DNA of 64,000 nt from Leptospira soteropolitanensis (lineage in GTDB: Bacteria > Spirochaetota > Leptospiria > Leptospirales > Leptospiraceae): NCBI RefSeq assembly GCF_026151655.1, contig NZ_JAMQPN010000003.1, forward strand, positions 62,001 to 126,000. The letters run 5' to 3'. Under the pieces are notes generated by a model. The model was given only the letters and a program-made list of their open reading frames with translations. It made no database searches and was not told where the DNA came from. This document shows positions 1-7,817 of the stretch, piece by piece. Numbering within the stretch: position 1 is the first letter of the stretch; every line of letters starts with the position of its first letter. Position numbers and translations under genes: made by a program.

Positions 1-2338
1 CCACATGAATTTTTGCAATCCCAAGTAGAGCCACTAGGACATACTCGACAGTCTTCTCTTGTTTTCCAAATACCACATTGGCACTTGAAACACAAACACC
101 GATTACATTGGTAGAGTAGGGGTGTTTCGATCTTCCCAAAACACCAGGCTCTTCTGTGGCTACGAGCAGATCCCCCGCAGTCACAACATCTTTTCCATCC
201 AATCTAAAATAACGAGCAATACATTCCTCGCCGCCTTCTTTTGTTATACGAATATTCCCTTCGAATAAAGACTCTCCATTCGCATAAATAGCCTTACCGG
301 AACCAGGAAGTTCCATCTCAGGAATTCCTTTACCATCCACAATTAAAGCAAAATCTGATTGAGAGAGAAAACGACCACCTGGTGCCGTTGTACCGGCACC
401 CAAAATTCCTGCTGATTGTTTTTCGTACTTTCCTTTAGAAATTCCATACACTCCCACAGAATCTCCGAACCCGGTGACACCAGTACCAGATGACACACCA
501 ACAACTCCGGTTCCTACTTTTGTATTTTTCCCATAGATGATAGCATCATTTGTTTGTGGCGGCACAAAACCTTTTGAATTGGCTTCTGCCTCCCCCGTGA
601 TTTTCAAAAGCCCTGTATGTGAATTAAAATCATGTTCCTTTTCTGCATATGGATGTGTGTGTGGTTTTGGATCTCTTTTATCAGAAAGTCTCGGGTCATC
701 GGAAAGTACTACCTTACCAGGGACTGCCTCTCCATGATTTGCCAGTAATACAATCCCTGCATCTTGGAATCCGGCTTTTGCCAAACGTTTATCATTTCCT
801 TGGACTACAGTGCCTGGTTTTGTTTCTCCAGAGTGTGCTAATTGTACAATACCATGTAATTCTGTACTTGCATGTTTTAGTCGTTTATCATTTCCTTGGA
901 CCACTGTATTTGGCTCTTCCCCGCCATTTGGTGCCAGCTGTACAATCCCCTTAGAAGTATTGGTAGCATCTCTAAGCCTTGGATCATCACCAGTCACTAC
1001 TTTGTCAACAGCGACTTCTCCAGCATCAGCCAGTTGCACTAAACCAATAGATTTTTTTGTAGCAACACGAAGACGTGAATCGTTCCCTTGAACAGCTACA
1101 CCGGGCCGAGTTTCACCATCTAACGCGAGCTCAACGATACCAGGGTGGTCTGTGGAAGCACTACGTAAACGTTCATCATCAGATTGTACAACAAGTCCTG
1201 GTCTTGCTTCTCCACTTCTCGATAACCGAACTAGACCATGAGTGAGTTCAGTGGCGATTTTTAGGCGTTTGTCATTTCCTTGGACGGCAACCCCTGGTTT
1301 TTCTTCCCCATCTGATGCCAATTCCACAATCCCACGATACTCCGTAGTAGCATCTCGCAGACGCCTGTCATTGGCCTGAACCACTACACCTTCTTTTACC
1401 TCTCCATCCACAGCAAGGCGAATGATCCCGGATCTAAGGACAGAAGCATAGGGGAGGGGTTCTCTTGTCGGGCCACCGTAATCTTTTTTGTCCGGACTAG
1501 AGTATAACTCAAGCTCTATGACTTCAGTAATATAATCTTTTTTATTTTGTTGTTTCTCTTGGATAAAAACTAATTTAAGAAATCGTAAATTAACAGCGGA
1601 GAATCTCCATTTATACCATGTTCCGGGCTCCGATAAGAAGAAGTTCTCCTCATGAAGTTGGTGCCACGTAATATCATCTTCACTATAATAAGCAACAAAT
1701 CGTTCTGGAAAATTAGTGACTGGATCATTTTTGGTAAGCATCCGCATCTCTTCGATGCGATTCACCGAACCCATATCCAGAATCAAATATTCTTCTTCGG
1801 GCTCTTCTTTCTTTTTCGATGACCAACCGTAGTCAGGCCTTGTATCAAAAAGATTTTCTTTTACAAAGAGCCTATCTAGTTCTGAACTTGCCTGGATCGA
1901 TTGAACCCCAGTAATTAGAATTTTTAATTGACCAAAACTAATCCGATTCTTTCCATTGCTTGCCTTCCTTGAAATTTTAGAAACAAACTTCACATAACGA
2001 GCGCTAGTAAGAGAGAAAAGCCATTTGGCAGATGTTTTAAAAGATTTTCGAAACGATGATTCTTGTAAAATAGGTTCCCAATACTTTCCATCATGCGATA
2101 GTTCAAATCGGAAGGAATCGGGAAAAAAATCCAACCCGTCTTTGCCAGGCAAAAGCTCAATCCCATTGAAATAAACCACATCATCAAATTGGAAGATGAT
2201 CGAGGATAATGAGGACTGCTCTTTTTCTTCGAAAAAGGATAAAAATTCTTCATTTTTAACTTCGAAAGTTCCCGTTGTGGAAACAGATTTGATCGGTAGA
2301 GAGTGGGGGTGGCTTGTGCGTATTAAATGATCTTTCAT
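1..2338 (-). CDS. Large discoidin/tail-fibre-repeat protein, 5' part only
   Basis: The frame is open from ATG at 2338 to the left edge without a stop, so the C-terminus lies outside the window (about 779 residues visible). Two F5/8 type C (discoidin)-like segments come first (roughly residues 40-150 and 165-290), suggesting carbohydrate or surface binding. Then come eight tandem 32-residue repeats of the form GIVxLAxxGExxPGxVVQGNDxRL, a motif common in phage tail fibres, followed by a His-rich HTHPY segment. A Gly/Val-rich stretch (GTGVTGFGDSVGVYG) and a GDLLVATEEPG-type segment, also seen in tail-spike-like proteins, end the visible part. No signal peptide is seen. It lies 51 bases downstream of rep on the same strand. 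Function is unknown; a prophage-derived fibre or a surface adhesin are the alternatives. Confidence 0.75.
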   Translation of the reverse strand, partial: MKDHLIRTSHPHSLPIKSVSTTGTFEVKNEEFLSFFEEKEQSSLSSIIFQFDDVVYFNGIELLPGKDGLDFFPDSFRFELSHDGKYWEPILQESSFRKSFKTSAKWLFSLTSARYVKFVSKISRKASNGKNRISFGQLKILITGVQSIQASSELDRLFVKENLFDTRPDYGWSSKKKEEPEEEYLILDMGSVNRIEEMRMLTKNDPVTNFPERFVAYYSEDDITWHQLHEENFFLSEPGTWYKWRFSAVNLRFLKLVFIQEKQQNKKDYITEVIELELYSSPDKKDYGGPTREPLPYASVLRSGIIRLAVDGEVKEGVVVQANDRRLRDATTEYRGIVELASDGEEKPGVAVQGNDKRLKIATELTHGLVRLSRSGEARPGLVVQSDDERLRSASTDHPGIVELALDGETRPGVAVQGNDSRLRVATKKSIGLVQLADAGEVAVDKVVTGDDPRLRDATNTSKGIVQLAPNGGEEPNTVVQGNDKRLKHASTELHGIVQLAHSGETKPGTVVQGNDKRLAKAGFQDAGIVLLANHGEAVPGKVVLSDDPRLSDKRDPKPHTHPYAEKEHDFNSHTGLLKITGEAEANSKGFVPPQTNDAIIYGKNTKVGTGVVGVSSGTGVTGFGDSVGVYGISKGKYEKQSAGILGAGTTAPGGRFLSQSDFALIVDGKGIPEMELPGSGKAIYANGESLFEGNIRITKEGGEECIARYFRLDGKDVVTAGDLLVATEEPGVLGRSKHPYSTNVIGVCVSSANVVFGKQEKTVEYVLVALLGIAKIHV
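665..1433 (-). repeat. Eight tandem 96-bp coding repeats
   Basis: On the minus strand eight 32-codon units follow each other with a 96-base period. Each carries the core VVQGNDxRLxxAT (variants VVQANDRRL, VVQSDDERL, VVTGDDPRL). The nucleotide words cgtttatcatttccttgga recur in plus-strand orientation near 785, 885 and 1265. The sequence divergence is uneven, which suggests old duplication followed by drift, with some recent homogenisation. Confidence 0.85.
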
Positions 2339-2389
2339 TGCGCTTTTTGTTGCTGATTCCTTCCAAAAAATAGCGTTTTTCTATCCAGT

Positions 2390-3310
2390 CTATCGAATTT
2401 CGCTAAGTCGCGATCCTTCTTCTTTCTCTGAAAATACAACAAGAACTGCAGGTTTTACTCGTTCCGTAAAATACATATTCACAATTTGCCGAAGGTGCCC
2501 TTGCAAAGTAGAAGTGATTACAATTACATTCCCATCGATTTGGACTTGCACCTTTTCTAACTGCTGCAAAGAAGATTGAGTGAGTTCTTTACTCGCCCAA
2601 GACAAAAATCCCGACCAGGAAGCCGGATGAGACAGGGTTTCTTCTGAAGAATGCTTTTGCTCAGTTTTAAGCACTTCTTGTCTCTGCAACGAAATGAGTT
2701 CCCGGCAAAGAGACTGCACATAAGATACATTGGATTCCATATGTAGAGAAACCGCTTTCTTATAGGCTTCTAAAGCAATTTCTGGACCAAAAAGTTCGAC
2801 CAAAGTTTCGAATGCTTTTTTCTCTTCTTTTTCTTTACTGAAGTCTCCTGCCGCAGTGGTGGGAGGGACATGGTTTGTATTAGAAATAGTTATATTAATA
2901 TGGTTAGGGGTCCCGCCAGCACCCCCCTTATCGGTAGATTTTGATCCCTCAGGGGTTTCGACCTCGGTGCCTCTAAGGGTTACGCTCGTATCCCCCAGAG
3001 GGGTAATTTTGGAACCCTCGTAATGGAAGGAAAAGTGGTATCGGGTAGAGGTTCTGCCATTGCCTGGAACTTGGTAGAGTAAACCTGCTTTTGTGAGTTC
3101 CTTTTTTGCGGAAACGATCGATTTTTTGGTTTTGAATCCGGTGAGCCGCATCAACGTTTCTGTATTAGGCCAAACGGGTTTGAAATTGTAGTCACTGAAT
3201 TTCAATAGAACTGGATAAAGTGTTTTGGCCGCATGGGAAAGGCCAGCCCAAACACCAGAATCTATGATGTCGGTCATCAGTCGGATATAGGGATGCCGCT
3301 GGTCGCTCAC
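2390..3310 (-). CDS. Plasmid-type replication initiator (Rep), winged-helix
   Basis: I choose the GTG at 3310 because a strong ribosome-binding site, GGAGGAG (3322-3316), sits five bases upstream; the upstream ATG at 3346 has none and would place this RBS inside the gene. The product is then 306 residues. The N-terminal part (SGVWAGLSHAAKTLYPVLL, then TETLMRLTGFKTKKSI and KELTKAGLL) has the layout of a winged-helix replication initiator domain. A polar linker follows, and the C-terminus (NVIVITSTLQGHLRQIVNMYF) vaguely resembles DnaA domain I. Position beside parBA and an operator-like inverted repeat supports replicon initiation. No catalytic motif is visible. Exact family not recognised. Confidence 0.7.
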   Translation of the reverse strand: MSDQRHPYIRLMTDIIDSGVWAGLSHAAKTLYPVLLKFSDYNFKPVWPNTETLMRLTGFKTKKSIVSAKKELTKAGLLYQVPGNGRTSTRYHFSFHYEGSKITPLGDTSVTLRGTEVETPEGSKSTDKGGAGGTPNHINITISNTNHVPPTTAAGDFSKEKEEKKAFETLVELFGPEIALEAYKKAVSLHMESNVSYVQSLCRELISLQRQEVLKTEQKHSSEETLSHPASWSGFLSWASKELTQSSLQQLEKVQVQIDGNVIVITSTLQGHLRQIVNMYFTERVKPAVLVVFSEKEEGSRLSEIR

Positions 3311-3370
3311 AAAAGCTCCTCCGCTTTTTTGCAAAAATGAAACCAAATTTAAGCAAATTTTGCGAAGGAG

Positions 3371-3404
3371 TTGACATTATCTGACATAATGTTAATTATG
3401 TCTC
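3371..3404. promoter_or_regulatory. Overlapping divergent promoters with palindromic operator
   Basis: Plus strand: TTGACA (3371-3376), 17-base spacer, AATTAT (3394-3399). Minus strand: GAGACA (3404-3399), 17-base spacer, GATAAT (3381-3376), which would start rep mRNA near 3369. The plus -35 overlaps the minus -10 by one base. A perfect 8-base inverted repeat, GACATAAT-gtta-ATTATGTC (3383-3402), lies across both, so one bound protein would block both promoters. Autoregulation by Rep is the natural inference. Confidence 0.5.
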
Positions 3405-3405
3405 A

Positions 3406-3460
3406 TCCAACAACATTCCTTCGGGAAACCCCGACCCCCTGGTGTTCCAGGGGAATTTTT
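3406..3460 (+). ncRNA. Candidate short RNA divergent from rep
   Basis: The plus-strand promoter at 3371-3399 would start a transcript near 3406, and a hairpin with a T-run ends it near 3460. That gives about 55 nucleotides with no open reading frame. It would be antisense to any parAB read-through transcript entering rep. Prediction only. Confidence 0.3.
3436..3460 (+). terminator. Rho-independent terminator-like hairpin
   Basis: Stem CCCCTGG (3436-3442), loop TGTT, stem CCAGGGG (3447-3453), then AATTTTTTAT. The T-run follows only on the plus strand, although the neighbouring genes are all on the minus strand. Confidence 0.55.
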
Positions 3461-3552
3461 TATGTTTCGGGTTGGGATACTACAGATCCCTCGTCTCTTA
3501 TTTACAAGAAACGTTTGCTCAAACTCAAGTAACTTTTATTATGTCACATTAT

Positions 3553-3567
3553 TGTCGGATTCCGACA
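3553..3567. repeat. Palindrome TGTCGGATTCCGACA downstream of parB
   Basis: This 15-base near-palindrome shares half-sites TGTCGGA and CCGACA with two 16-base palindromes at 5319 and 5370 on the other side of parAB, but with one base less in the centre. Candidate ParB or Rep binding site. Confidence 0.55.
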
Positions 3568-3620
3568 GATGTCAAGTTCGTACAGCCTTTTTTCCTTGAT
3601 GTACTACAAATTTTTTTCCT

Positions 3621-3646
3621 AAGTACTTGACTGCTTAGTACTTGTC
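3621..3646. repeat. AGTACTTG repeats beside the parB stop
   Basis: AGTACTTGAC (3622-3631) and AGTACTTGTC (3637-3646) are direct repeats with a 15-base period. AAGTACT and AGTACTT also form an inverted repeat here. A further CGTACTTGAC occurs at 5398-5407 on the far side of parA. Possibly protein-binding sites of the partition region. Confidence 0.35.
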
Positions 3647-3650
3647 TGGG

Positions 3651-4472
3651 TTATGCCGAGTCTCCATATTTTTTAGTCAGTTCCTTTCGAACAAATTTGT
3701 ATATGTCGCCCAAAAGAATTTCGTCATCAGAAAGAATCTGAATCCCTGTTCCCGTTCGTCGGATCTTATAGCCAGAGTAGGCTGCATTTTTTTGCTGATT
3801 TTTCTCGCCAGACTTCACTTGTTTATTGAAGTCTTTGGCATCTTTGACAGTTTTAAGGGCTCCCTTGTGGAACAAGGTGAGGAAGTCGTCCAAGTTCCCT
3901 TTTTTGGCAGCCTGGGCGGCTTGCACCAAAAGGTTTTTATTGTAGATCTCGTTTTTTTTGCATTTCTCCAGGTCTTCTTTGGACATCGAGGTAATCGAAA
4001 GGACCTCTGTCATATAACTACGGCTTTTCCCAAAAAGATCTCCGAGTTCTTGGTCTGTATAGTTGTGGGAGTTTTTTAGAAAGAGAAGGGCGTCCACTTC
4101 TTCATAAGGTGATAAGTTTTCTCTCTGGAGGTTTTCAATGACTGCCAATTTATAAATTTCTTTATCGGGTCGGTTTAGGATCTTACATTCAATTTCCGCC
4201 CAACCGAGTGACTTGGCTGCATGAAACCTCCGCTCTCCCGCAATGATCTTATAATTACCTTCTCTTTCTCCTTTGGAAACAATGATGGGTTGCAAAAGCC
4301 CATCGGCTTTTAAGGTTTGGGCGAGTTCTTCAATTCCCTTTTTCCTTTCTTGTCTAGGTTGGTTTTCTGAAGGTTGGATTCTGTCCATTCGGATTGTTCG
4401 AATGGTTCCATCTAAATTTTCTGCCTGATAGATATCGGCGAGAGTTCCGAGGCGTTTACTTTTTAAGCTCAT
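3651..4472 (-). CDS. parB: ParB-family partition protein
   Basis: The 273-residue product has the ParB/Spo0J layout. An N-terminal ParB domain reads IQPSENQPR, then GLLQPIIV, then the CTP-binding GERRFHA motif (about residues 78-84) and ENLQRENLSPYEE. A helix-turn-helix follows (TDQELGDLFGKSRSYMTEVLSI), and the C-terminus is short and charged. The family binds parS centromere sites, loads on DNA as a CTP-dependent clamp and stimulates ParA. Its start overlaps the parA end by 17 bases, so the two are translationally coupled. Palindromes on both sides of the pair are candidate target sites. Assignment is firm; its role is segregation of this replicon. Confidence 0.93.
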   Translation of the reverse strand: MSLKSKRLGTLADIYQAENLDGTIRTIRMDRIQPSENQPRQERKKGIEELAQTLKADGLLQPIIVSKGEREGNYKIIAGERRFHAAKSLGWAEIECKILNRPDKEIYKLAVIENLQRENLSPYEEVDALLFLKNSHNYTDQELGDLFGKSRSYMTEVLSITSMSKEDLEKCKKNEIYNKNLLVQAAQAAKKGNLDDFLTLFHKGALKTVKDAKDFNKQVKSGEKNQQKNAAYSGYKIRRTGTGIQILSDDEILLGDIYKFVRKELTKKYGDSA

Positions 4473-5208
4473 TTAAAACCTCCTCAATAAAACCTTCATA
4501 CTCTTGGGACTGACGAGAAGTCTTGTTGTAGTCGAATACTGATTTTTTGGCTAGATGGCTTTCTCCGATGGCCACCCCGTCAGAAATGGTATGTTCGAAA
4601 ATGCGGAAGTATTTTGTTAGAACGGGGAGAATTGTTTTTGTGAGTAAGGTCTGAGGTTTGAGTTGGGTAATGAGGGCACCCAAAATTTCTAGGTCAGGAT
4701 TGATTCTTTTTTTGATTGAGGAAATGGTTTGTTGTAATCCCATAATTCCATCCATCGAAAATTTTTCTGCCTGGAGAGGGATAAGAACATAGTTTGCTGC
4801 TACAAGGCTGTTTACTGTGAAGATGGAAAGGGAGGGCGGGCAATCTATAATCACAAAGTCAAATTCTTTGATTGTGGAAAGAGAGTCTCTGAGGATATAG
4901 GGTGCCTCTACGGAGTTCACGGACACAGTTTCCATTTCCGCCAAACGCATGCTAGATGGAGCTACCCACAAATGCTCGTTATATGCCGGAGTAATGATCT
5001 CTTTTAGGTTAGCCGAATTTTGAAAGAGGTGCGCTAAATCTTTTTCAACTGTCTCTGGGTTCAGAAAAATTCCGGTGGAATTTGCCTGAGGATCCATGTC
5101 GATGAGTAGGGTTTTTAGATTGCGACGGGCAAGCCCCATAGCAAGATTCAAAGAAGTTGTTGTTTTTCCTTCTCCGCCTTTTTGGTTTGCAACTGCAATG
5201 GTGATCAT
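4456..5208 (-). CDS. parA: ParA-family partition ATPase
   Basis: The 250-residue product begins directly with the deviant Walker A motif KGGEGKTTT (residues 10-18, signature lysine at 10). It continues with LLIDMDPQANST and FVIIDCPPSLSIFTVNSL, the Walker A' and B motifs of ParA/Soj. There is no N-terminal DNA-binding domain, so it is of the short (type Ib or chromosomal Soj-like) class, which normally does not itself act as a sequence-specific repressor. ParA ATPase patterns on nucleoid DNA move ParB-parS complexes to daughter cells. It is the first gene of parA-parB, with rep downstream on the same strand. Confidence 0.94.
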   Translation of the reverse strand: MITIAVANQKGGEGKTTTSLNLAMGLARRNLKTLLIDMDPQANSTGIFLNPETVEKDLAHLFQNSANLKEIITPAYNEHLWVAPSSMRLAEMETVSVNSVEAPYILRDSLSTIKEFDFVIIDCPPSLSIFTVNSLVAANYVLIPLQAEKFSMDGIMGLQQTISSIKKRINPDLEILGALITQLKPQTLLTKTILPVLTKYFRIFEHTISDGVAIGESHLAKKSVFDYNKTSRQSQEYEGFIEEVLNELKK

Positions 5209-5318
5209 CTCTCTCTATTTTCCCTTCCCAAATGGTATCCTTTCCTGTCGAAAATTTGGGATCAATTGTATTTTTAGAATGCAGCAAAAAAAGGATTTTT
5301 CCTTCATTCTATCTCCAT

Positions 5319-5334
5319 TGTCGGACATCCGACA
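5319..5334. repeat. Palindrome TGTCGGACATCCGACA upstream of parA
   Basis: The 16-base palindrome has 7-base arms, TGTCGGA and TCCGACA, around CA. A nearly identical site lies 51 bases away at 5370-5385 and a shorter variant at 3553. Likely a centromere (parS-like) site or parAB operator. Confidence 0.6.
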
Positions 5335-5369
5335 TACCGAAAATTAGCAAAAACTATCTCCTCTCTTTT

Positions 5370-5385
5370 GGTCGGACATCCGACA
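5370..5385. repeat. Second palindrome GGTCGGACATCCGACA upstream of parA
   Basis: It is identical to the 5319 site except for the first base. The two copies sit 51 bases apart in the parA upstream region and may act as a pair for a dimeric DNA-binding protein such as ParB. Confidence 0.6.
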
Positions 5386-5410
5386 TTCAAATAGGTACGT
5401 ACTTGACAAA

Positions 5411-6754
5411 GTGATTAAATTTAAACAGTTTCATAGCATGCCTTCTCAAGCCATTTCCCTGCTTGCCTCTGATAAAACTGGCAAGGATTGGATGGATTCT
5501 GTCCTTCCTGTTTTGTGGGAAAATTTATGTACTGAGCTTGGTCTCTCTTCCGGTGTAGTGGTTCTGAAAATTGAAGGAGAGGATTCTTTTTATGAATCAG
5601 CAAGTTTTGGATACGGGGAAGATGGCTTTTATTATTCCTTTTTAAACCGTGATTCTTTGCATTGGGAAGAGTTGATGCGCTCCCAGGAACCCGTCTTTTT
5701 TTCTGGTTCTGAGTTTGAGTTATTTGGCAAAAAAACAAATGCTGTCGCCATTCGAATTCGGTCTGGGCAAAAAGAAATCGGATTTCTTCTTACTGAAATG
5801 GATGAATCTTATTCGCTCCCGGTGGGGATTTTTCTCGGCCTTCTTGCCGAAAAAATTGGAAATGAATGGGGCAGAACACAAATTCTTCCTTTAGTCAAAG
5901 AGGCGGCTCTTTCCGGAAATTCGTATTTTTTATATCGCAAGGAAATTCCCAATTTAGATCTAGCGACCACGGAATTCGCTAAGCAAAAAATACTGACCAT
6001 TCTCGGTCCTTCCGGCTCAGGGAAAAAAACCATAGCGAAATGGGTTCATCAAAACAATCTTCCTGGCGCTCCCATCCTTGTGGTAGAGTCGCTACCTGAC
6101 CACTTTGGAAAACTGGAAAAGGCCTTAGCCCAGTGGGGTGCTGAGTCGCGGCAGGGGAGTTTGGTCCTTGCTGGGATCCAAAGTTTGAATTTGGGGCAGC
6201 AGCAAATCCTTCTCGATTGGTGGTCCAAATCCGGATATCCAGGGTCTTTGTTTCTGCTCGGACCTGAGGATATGGGACAAGAATTGTTGCCCGAATTTGA
6301 AAGATTTTTACAAAAAAATTCGTTAGTACTACCGTCTCTTAGGTTCCTCCCCAAAGCAAAATTGCAAACTTTGGTGCAGGCAATATTTGAAGAATTATGT
6401 GATTCTCAGAACCGTTCGGGTTTGCGTTTAGGGGCGCCAAGTTTGCAGGAATTGATATCCAGATCTTATTCGGAAAATTTTAAGGATTTAAGAAATGCCA
6501 TCTTAACGGGGATTTTGACCTGCAGGTCAAACCAGGTGGAACTAACAGATTTGGAACCTGGAAAATTTAAGATGGACCTGGAGATTCCTGATGCGGAAGA
6601 TTTAGACTTGCGGCGTGGAACAGAGGCCTTAGAAAGGCAGAAGATTCTGCTTGCCATGCGGATCTTTTCTGGTAACCAAATCCGGATGGCAAAGGCCTTG
6701 GGCATTTCGAGGGGTTCCCTCCAATATAAAATGAAACAACTTGGTTTAATGTAA
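5411..6754 (+). CDS. Degenerate sigma54-activator-like AAA+ protein with Fis-type HTH
   Basis: Order of parts: an N-terminal GAF-like region (about 1-160), an AAA+ core with Walker A GPSGSGKKT (about residue 199), and a C-terminal Fis-type helix-turn-helix (QIRMAKALGISRGSLQYKMKQLG). This is the layout of NtrC-type enhancer-binding proteins. The GAFTGA sigma54-contact loop is absent, and the Walker B equivalent reads GSLVLAGIQSLNLG, where active members have an FLDEI-like acidic pair. It therefore may not hydrolyse ATP or activate sigma54 and may act as a plain DNA-binding regulator. The start is either GTG 5411 or ATG 5438; neither has a clear RBS. It is divergent from parA, and the next gene follows two bases after its stop. 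Confidence 0.75.
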   Translation: MIKFKQFHSMPSQAISLLASDKTGKDWMDSVLPVLWENLCTELGLSSGVVVLKIEGEDSFYESASFGYGEDGFYYSFLNRDSLHWEELMRSQEPVFFSGSEFELFGKKTNAVAIRIRSGQKEIGFLLTEMDESYSLPVGIFLGLLAEKIGNEWGRTQILPLVKEAALSGNSYFLYRKEIPNLDLATTEFAKQKILTILGPSGSGKKTIAKWVHQNNLPGAPILVVESLPDHFGKLEKALAQWGAESRQGSLVLAGIQSLNLGQQQILLDWWSKSGYPGSLFLLGPEDMGQELLPEFERFLQKNSLVLPSLRFLPKAKLQTLVQAIFEELCDSQNRSGLRLGAPSLQELISRSYSENFKDLRNAILTGILTCRSNQVELTDLEPGKFKMDLEIPDAEDLDLRRGTEALERQKILLAMRIFSGNQIRMAKALGISRGSLQYKMKQLGLM

Positions 6755-6756
6755 AA

Positions 6757-7755
6757 ATGGATGATACTGTATACGAAGAGAGGAAAACCCCAGCTGGGTT
6801 TCTCGTCAAAGTTCGGCTTTCCAAGTTGACCTATGTTGTATTTACGGATTCCGGGCCAGAGGTTCCTAAAGGAGCCAGAAATAATTCCATTGTAGTCAAT
6901 GTCCCTCGGGTTGGATTTTTTGGGGACGATTTCGACGTATCCCATTTCCATTTAGGAGAACTTTCCTTTGTCAACGTTAAGGCAGGTAAACTCGTCATTC
7001 CTTACCAACATGGATTCTCCAATGAAATCAAAACCATCTACCTTGGAACGGGGAGTCAGAGTGATGTCCTTCCTGTTGTGATCTATCACTACAAAACTAA
7101 GGAAGATTTGATGGCAGCTTGGGAGAGGGGGGAGCACGCCCAGTATCTCGTCGTGGATGAGGAAATCCCCCGATCGGATATGGTTTCTTTTAAAATCCGA
7201 TATCCGAGCATGAACATCCTTGTGATCAAAAAGAGGATCAATACTTCAGCAGAATCGCAGTCTCCCAAAACGGATGCTTCTAAAGATAAGGGAGTGGTTG
7301 ATTATGACAAAGTTCGGGCAACTGATGTTGCCAAAAATCAAAACCTAAATACCTATAGCGAAAATCCTGTTTTTTTAGCGCGGATCCATCTTCGTGCAAT
7401 GGAGTTGGATAAGGTAAAACAGCTCCTTTTAGATTTTCATCTTTCCTCCGATGATGTTATGTTCATTCGAACCTTCTTGGATGTGATGATCAAAAACGAA
7501 TTAAAAAAACCGGAACTAGATACGGTAAAACCGCAGCTCGTTGCCATGAACGAGGCCTTTCGTTTGGCCGTTCTTATTTTAGAATTCCGGGTGGAAGATT
7601 TTGAAAAGGAATTGGACTTGGGATTCTCAAAAGAAATCTCAAATATGATCTATGCCCTCCTTGCAAAAGAGCAGGAGACGGCTCAGGACCTAGAACATGA
7701 AATTGTCCTTTGGGAATGGAAACTTCGGGTGCGTTCTCAAATCATCAAAAAATAG
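6757..7755 (+). CDS. Conserved-looking hypothetical protein
   Basis: The 332-residue soluble protein has no signal peptide or membrane segment. The first ~150 residues alternate beta-rich stretches (KVRLSKLTYVVFTDSG, then KLVIPYQHGF). The C-terminal half is helical and charged, with a pattern like an alpha-helical bundle (DFHLSSDDVMFIRTFLDVMI). The N-terminal segment weakly resembles a PilZ-type barrel in size and strand order, but the RxxxR and DxSxxG motifs are not evident, so I do not assign it. It starts two bases after the preceding regulator gene, implying an operon. Function not recognised. Confidence 0.7.
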   Translation: MDDTVYEERKTPAGFLVKVRLSKLTYVVFTDSGPEVPKGARNNSIVVNVPRVGFFGDDFDVSHFHLGELSFVNVKAGKLVIPYQHGFSNEIKTIYLGTGSQSDVLPVVIYHYKTKEDLMAAWERGEHAQYLVVDEEIPRSDMVSFKIRYPSMNILVIKKRINTSAESQSPKTDASKDKGVVDYDKVRATDVAKNQNLNTYSENPVFLARIHLRAMELDKVKQLLLDFHLSSDDVMFIRTFLDVMIKNELKKPELDTVKPQLVAMNEAFRLAVLILEFRVEDFEKELDLGFSKEISNMIYALLAKEQETAQDLEHEIVLWEWKLRVRSQIIKK

Positions 7756-7817
7756 CCGGAATCCTGCAAAAAAAGCTTTATTTTTCCATGATTTCGAGGG
7801 ATACTGAGGAAAATCCT

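Larger units (their letters stand above)
3311..3650. other. Candidate replication-control region of the replicon
   Basis: This 340-base stretch between rep and parB holds no convincing gene. It contains a perfect inverted repeat (GACATAAT, 3383-3390, and ATTATGTC, 3395-3402), a third ATTATGTC at 3538-3545, a terminator-like hairpin at 3436-3453, a TGTCGGATTCCGACA palindrome at 3553-3567 and short AGTACTTG repeats at 3622-3646. TTATTTACA at 3499-3507 resembles a DnaA box with two mismatches. The density of signals and the flanking rep and par genes suggest the origin or its regulatory region, but no iteron array is clear. Confidence 0.5.

Noticed and set aside
537..1091. Plus-strand open frames opposite the repeat gene
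   Set aside because: They are complementary shadows of the 96-base coding repeats, with Ser/Cys/Leu-rich unnatural sequence and no ribosome-binding sites.
665..1433. CRISPR-like array
   Set aside because: The regular 96-base repetition is protein-coding, continuous in frame and without unique spacers between identical repeats.
3311..3346. Longer rep start at ATG 3346
   Set aside because: It has no ribosome-binding site, and the strong GGAGGAG lies inside this extension, five bases before GTG 3310.
3499..3507. DnaA box (TTATTTACA)
   Set aside because: It has two mismatches to the consensus and is a single occurrence, too weak to call.
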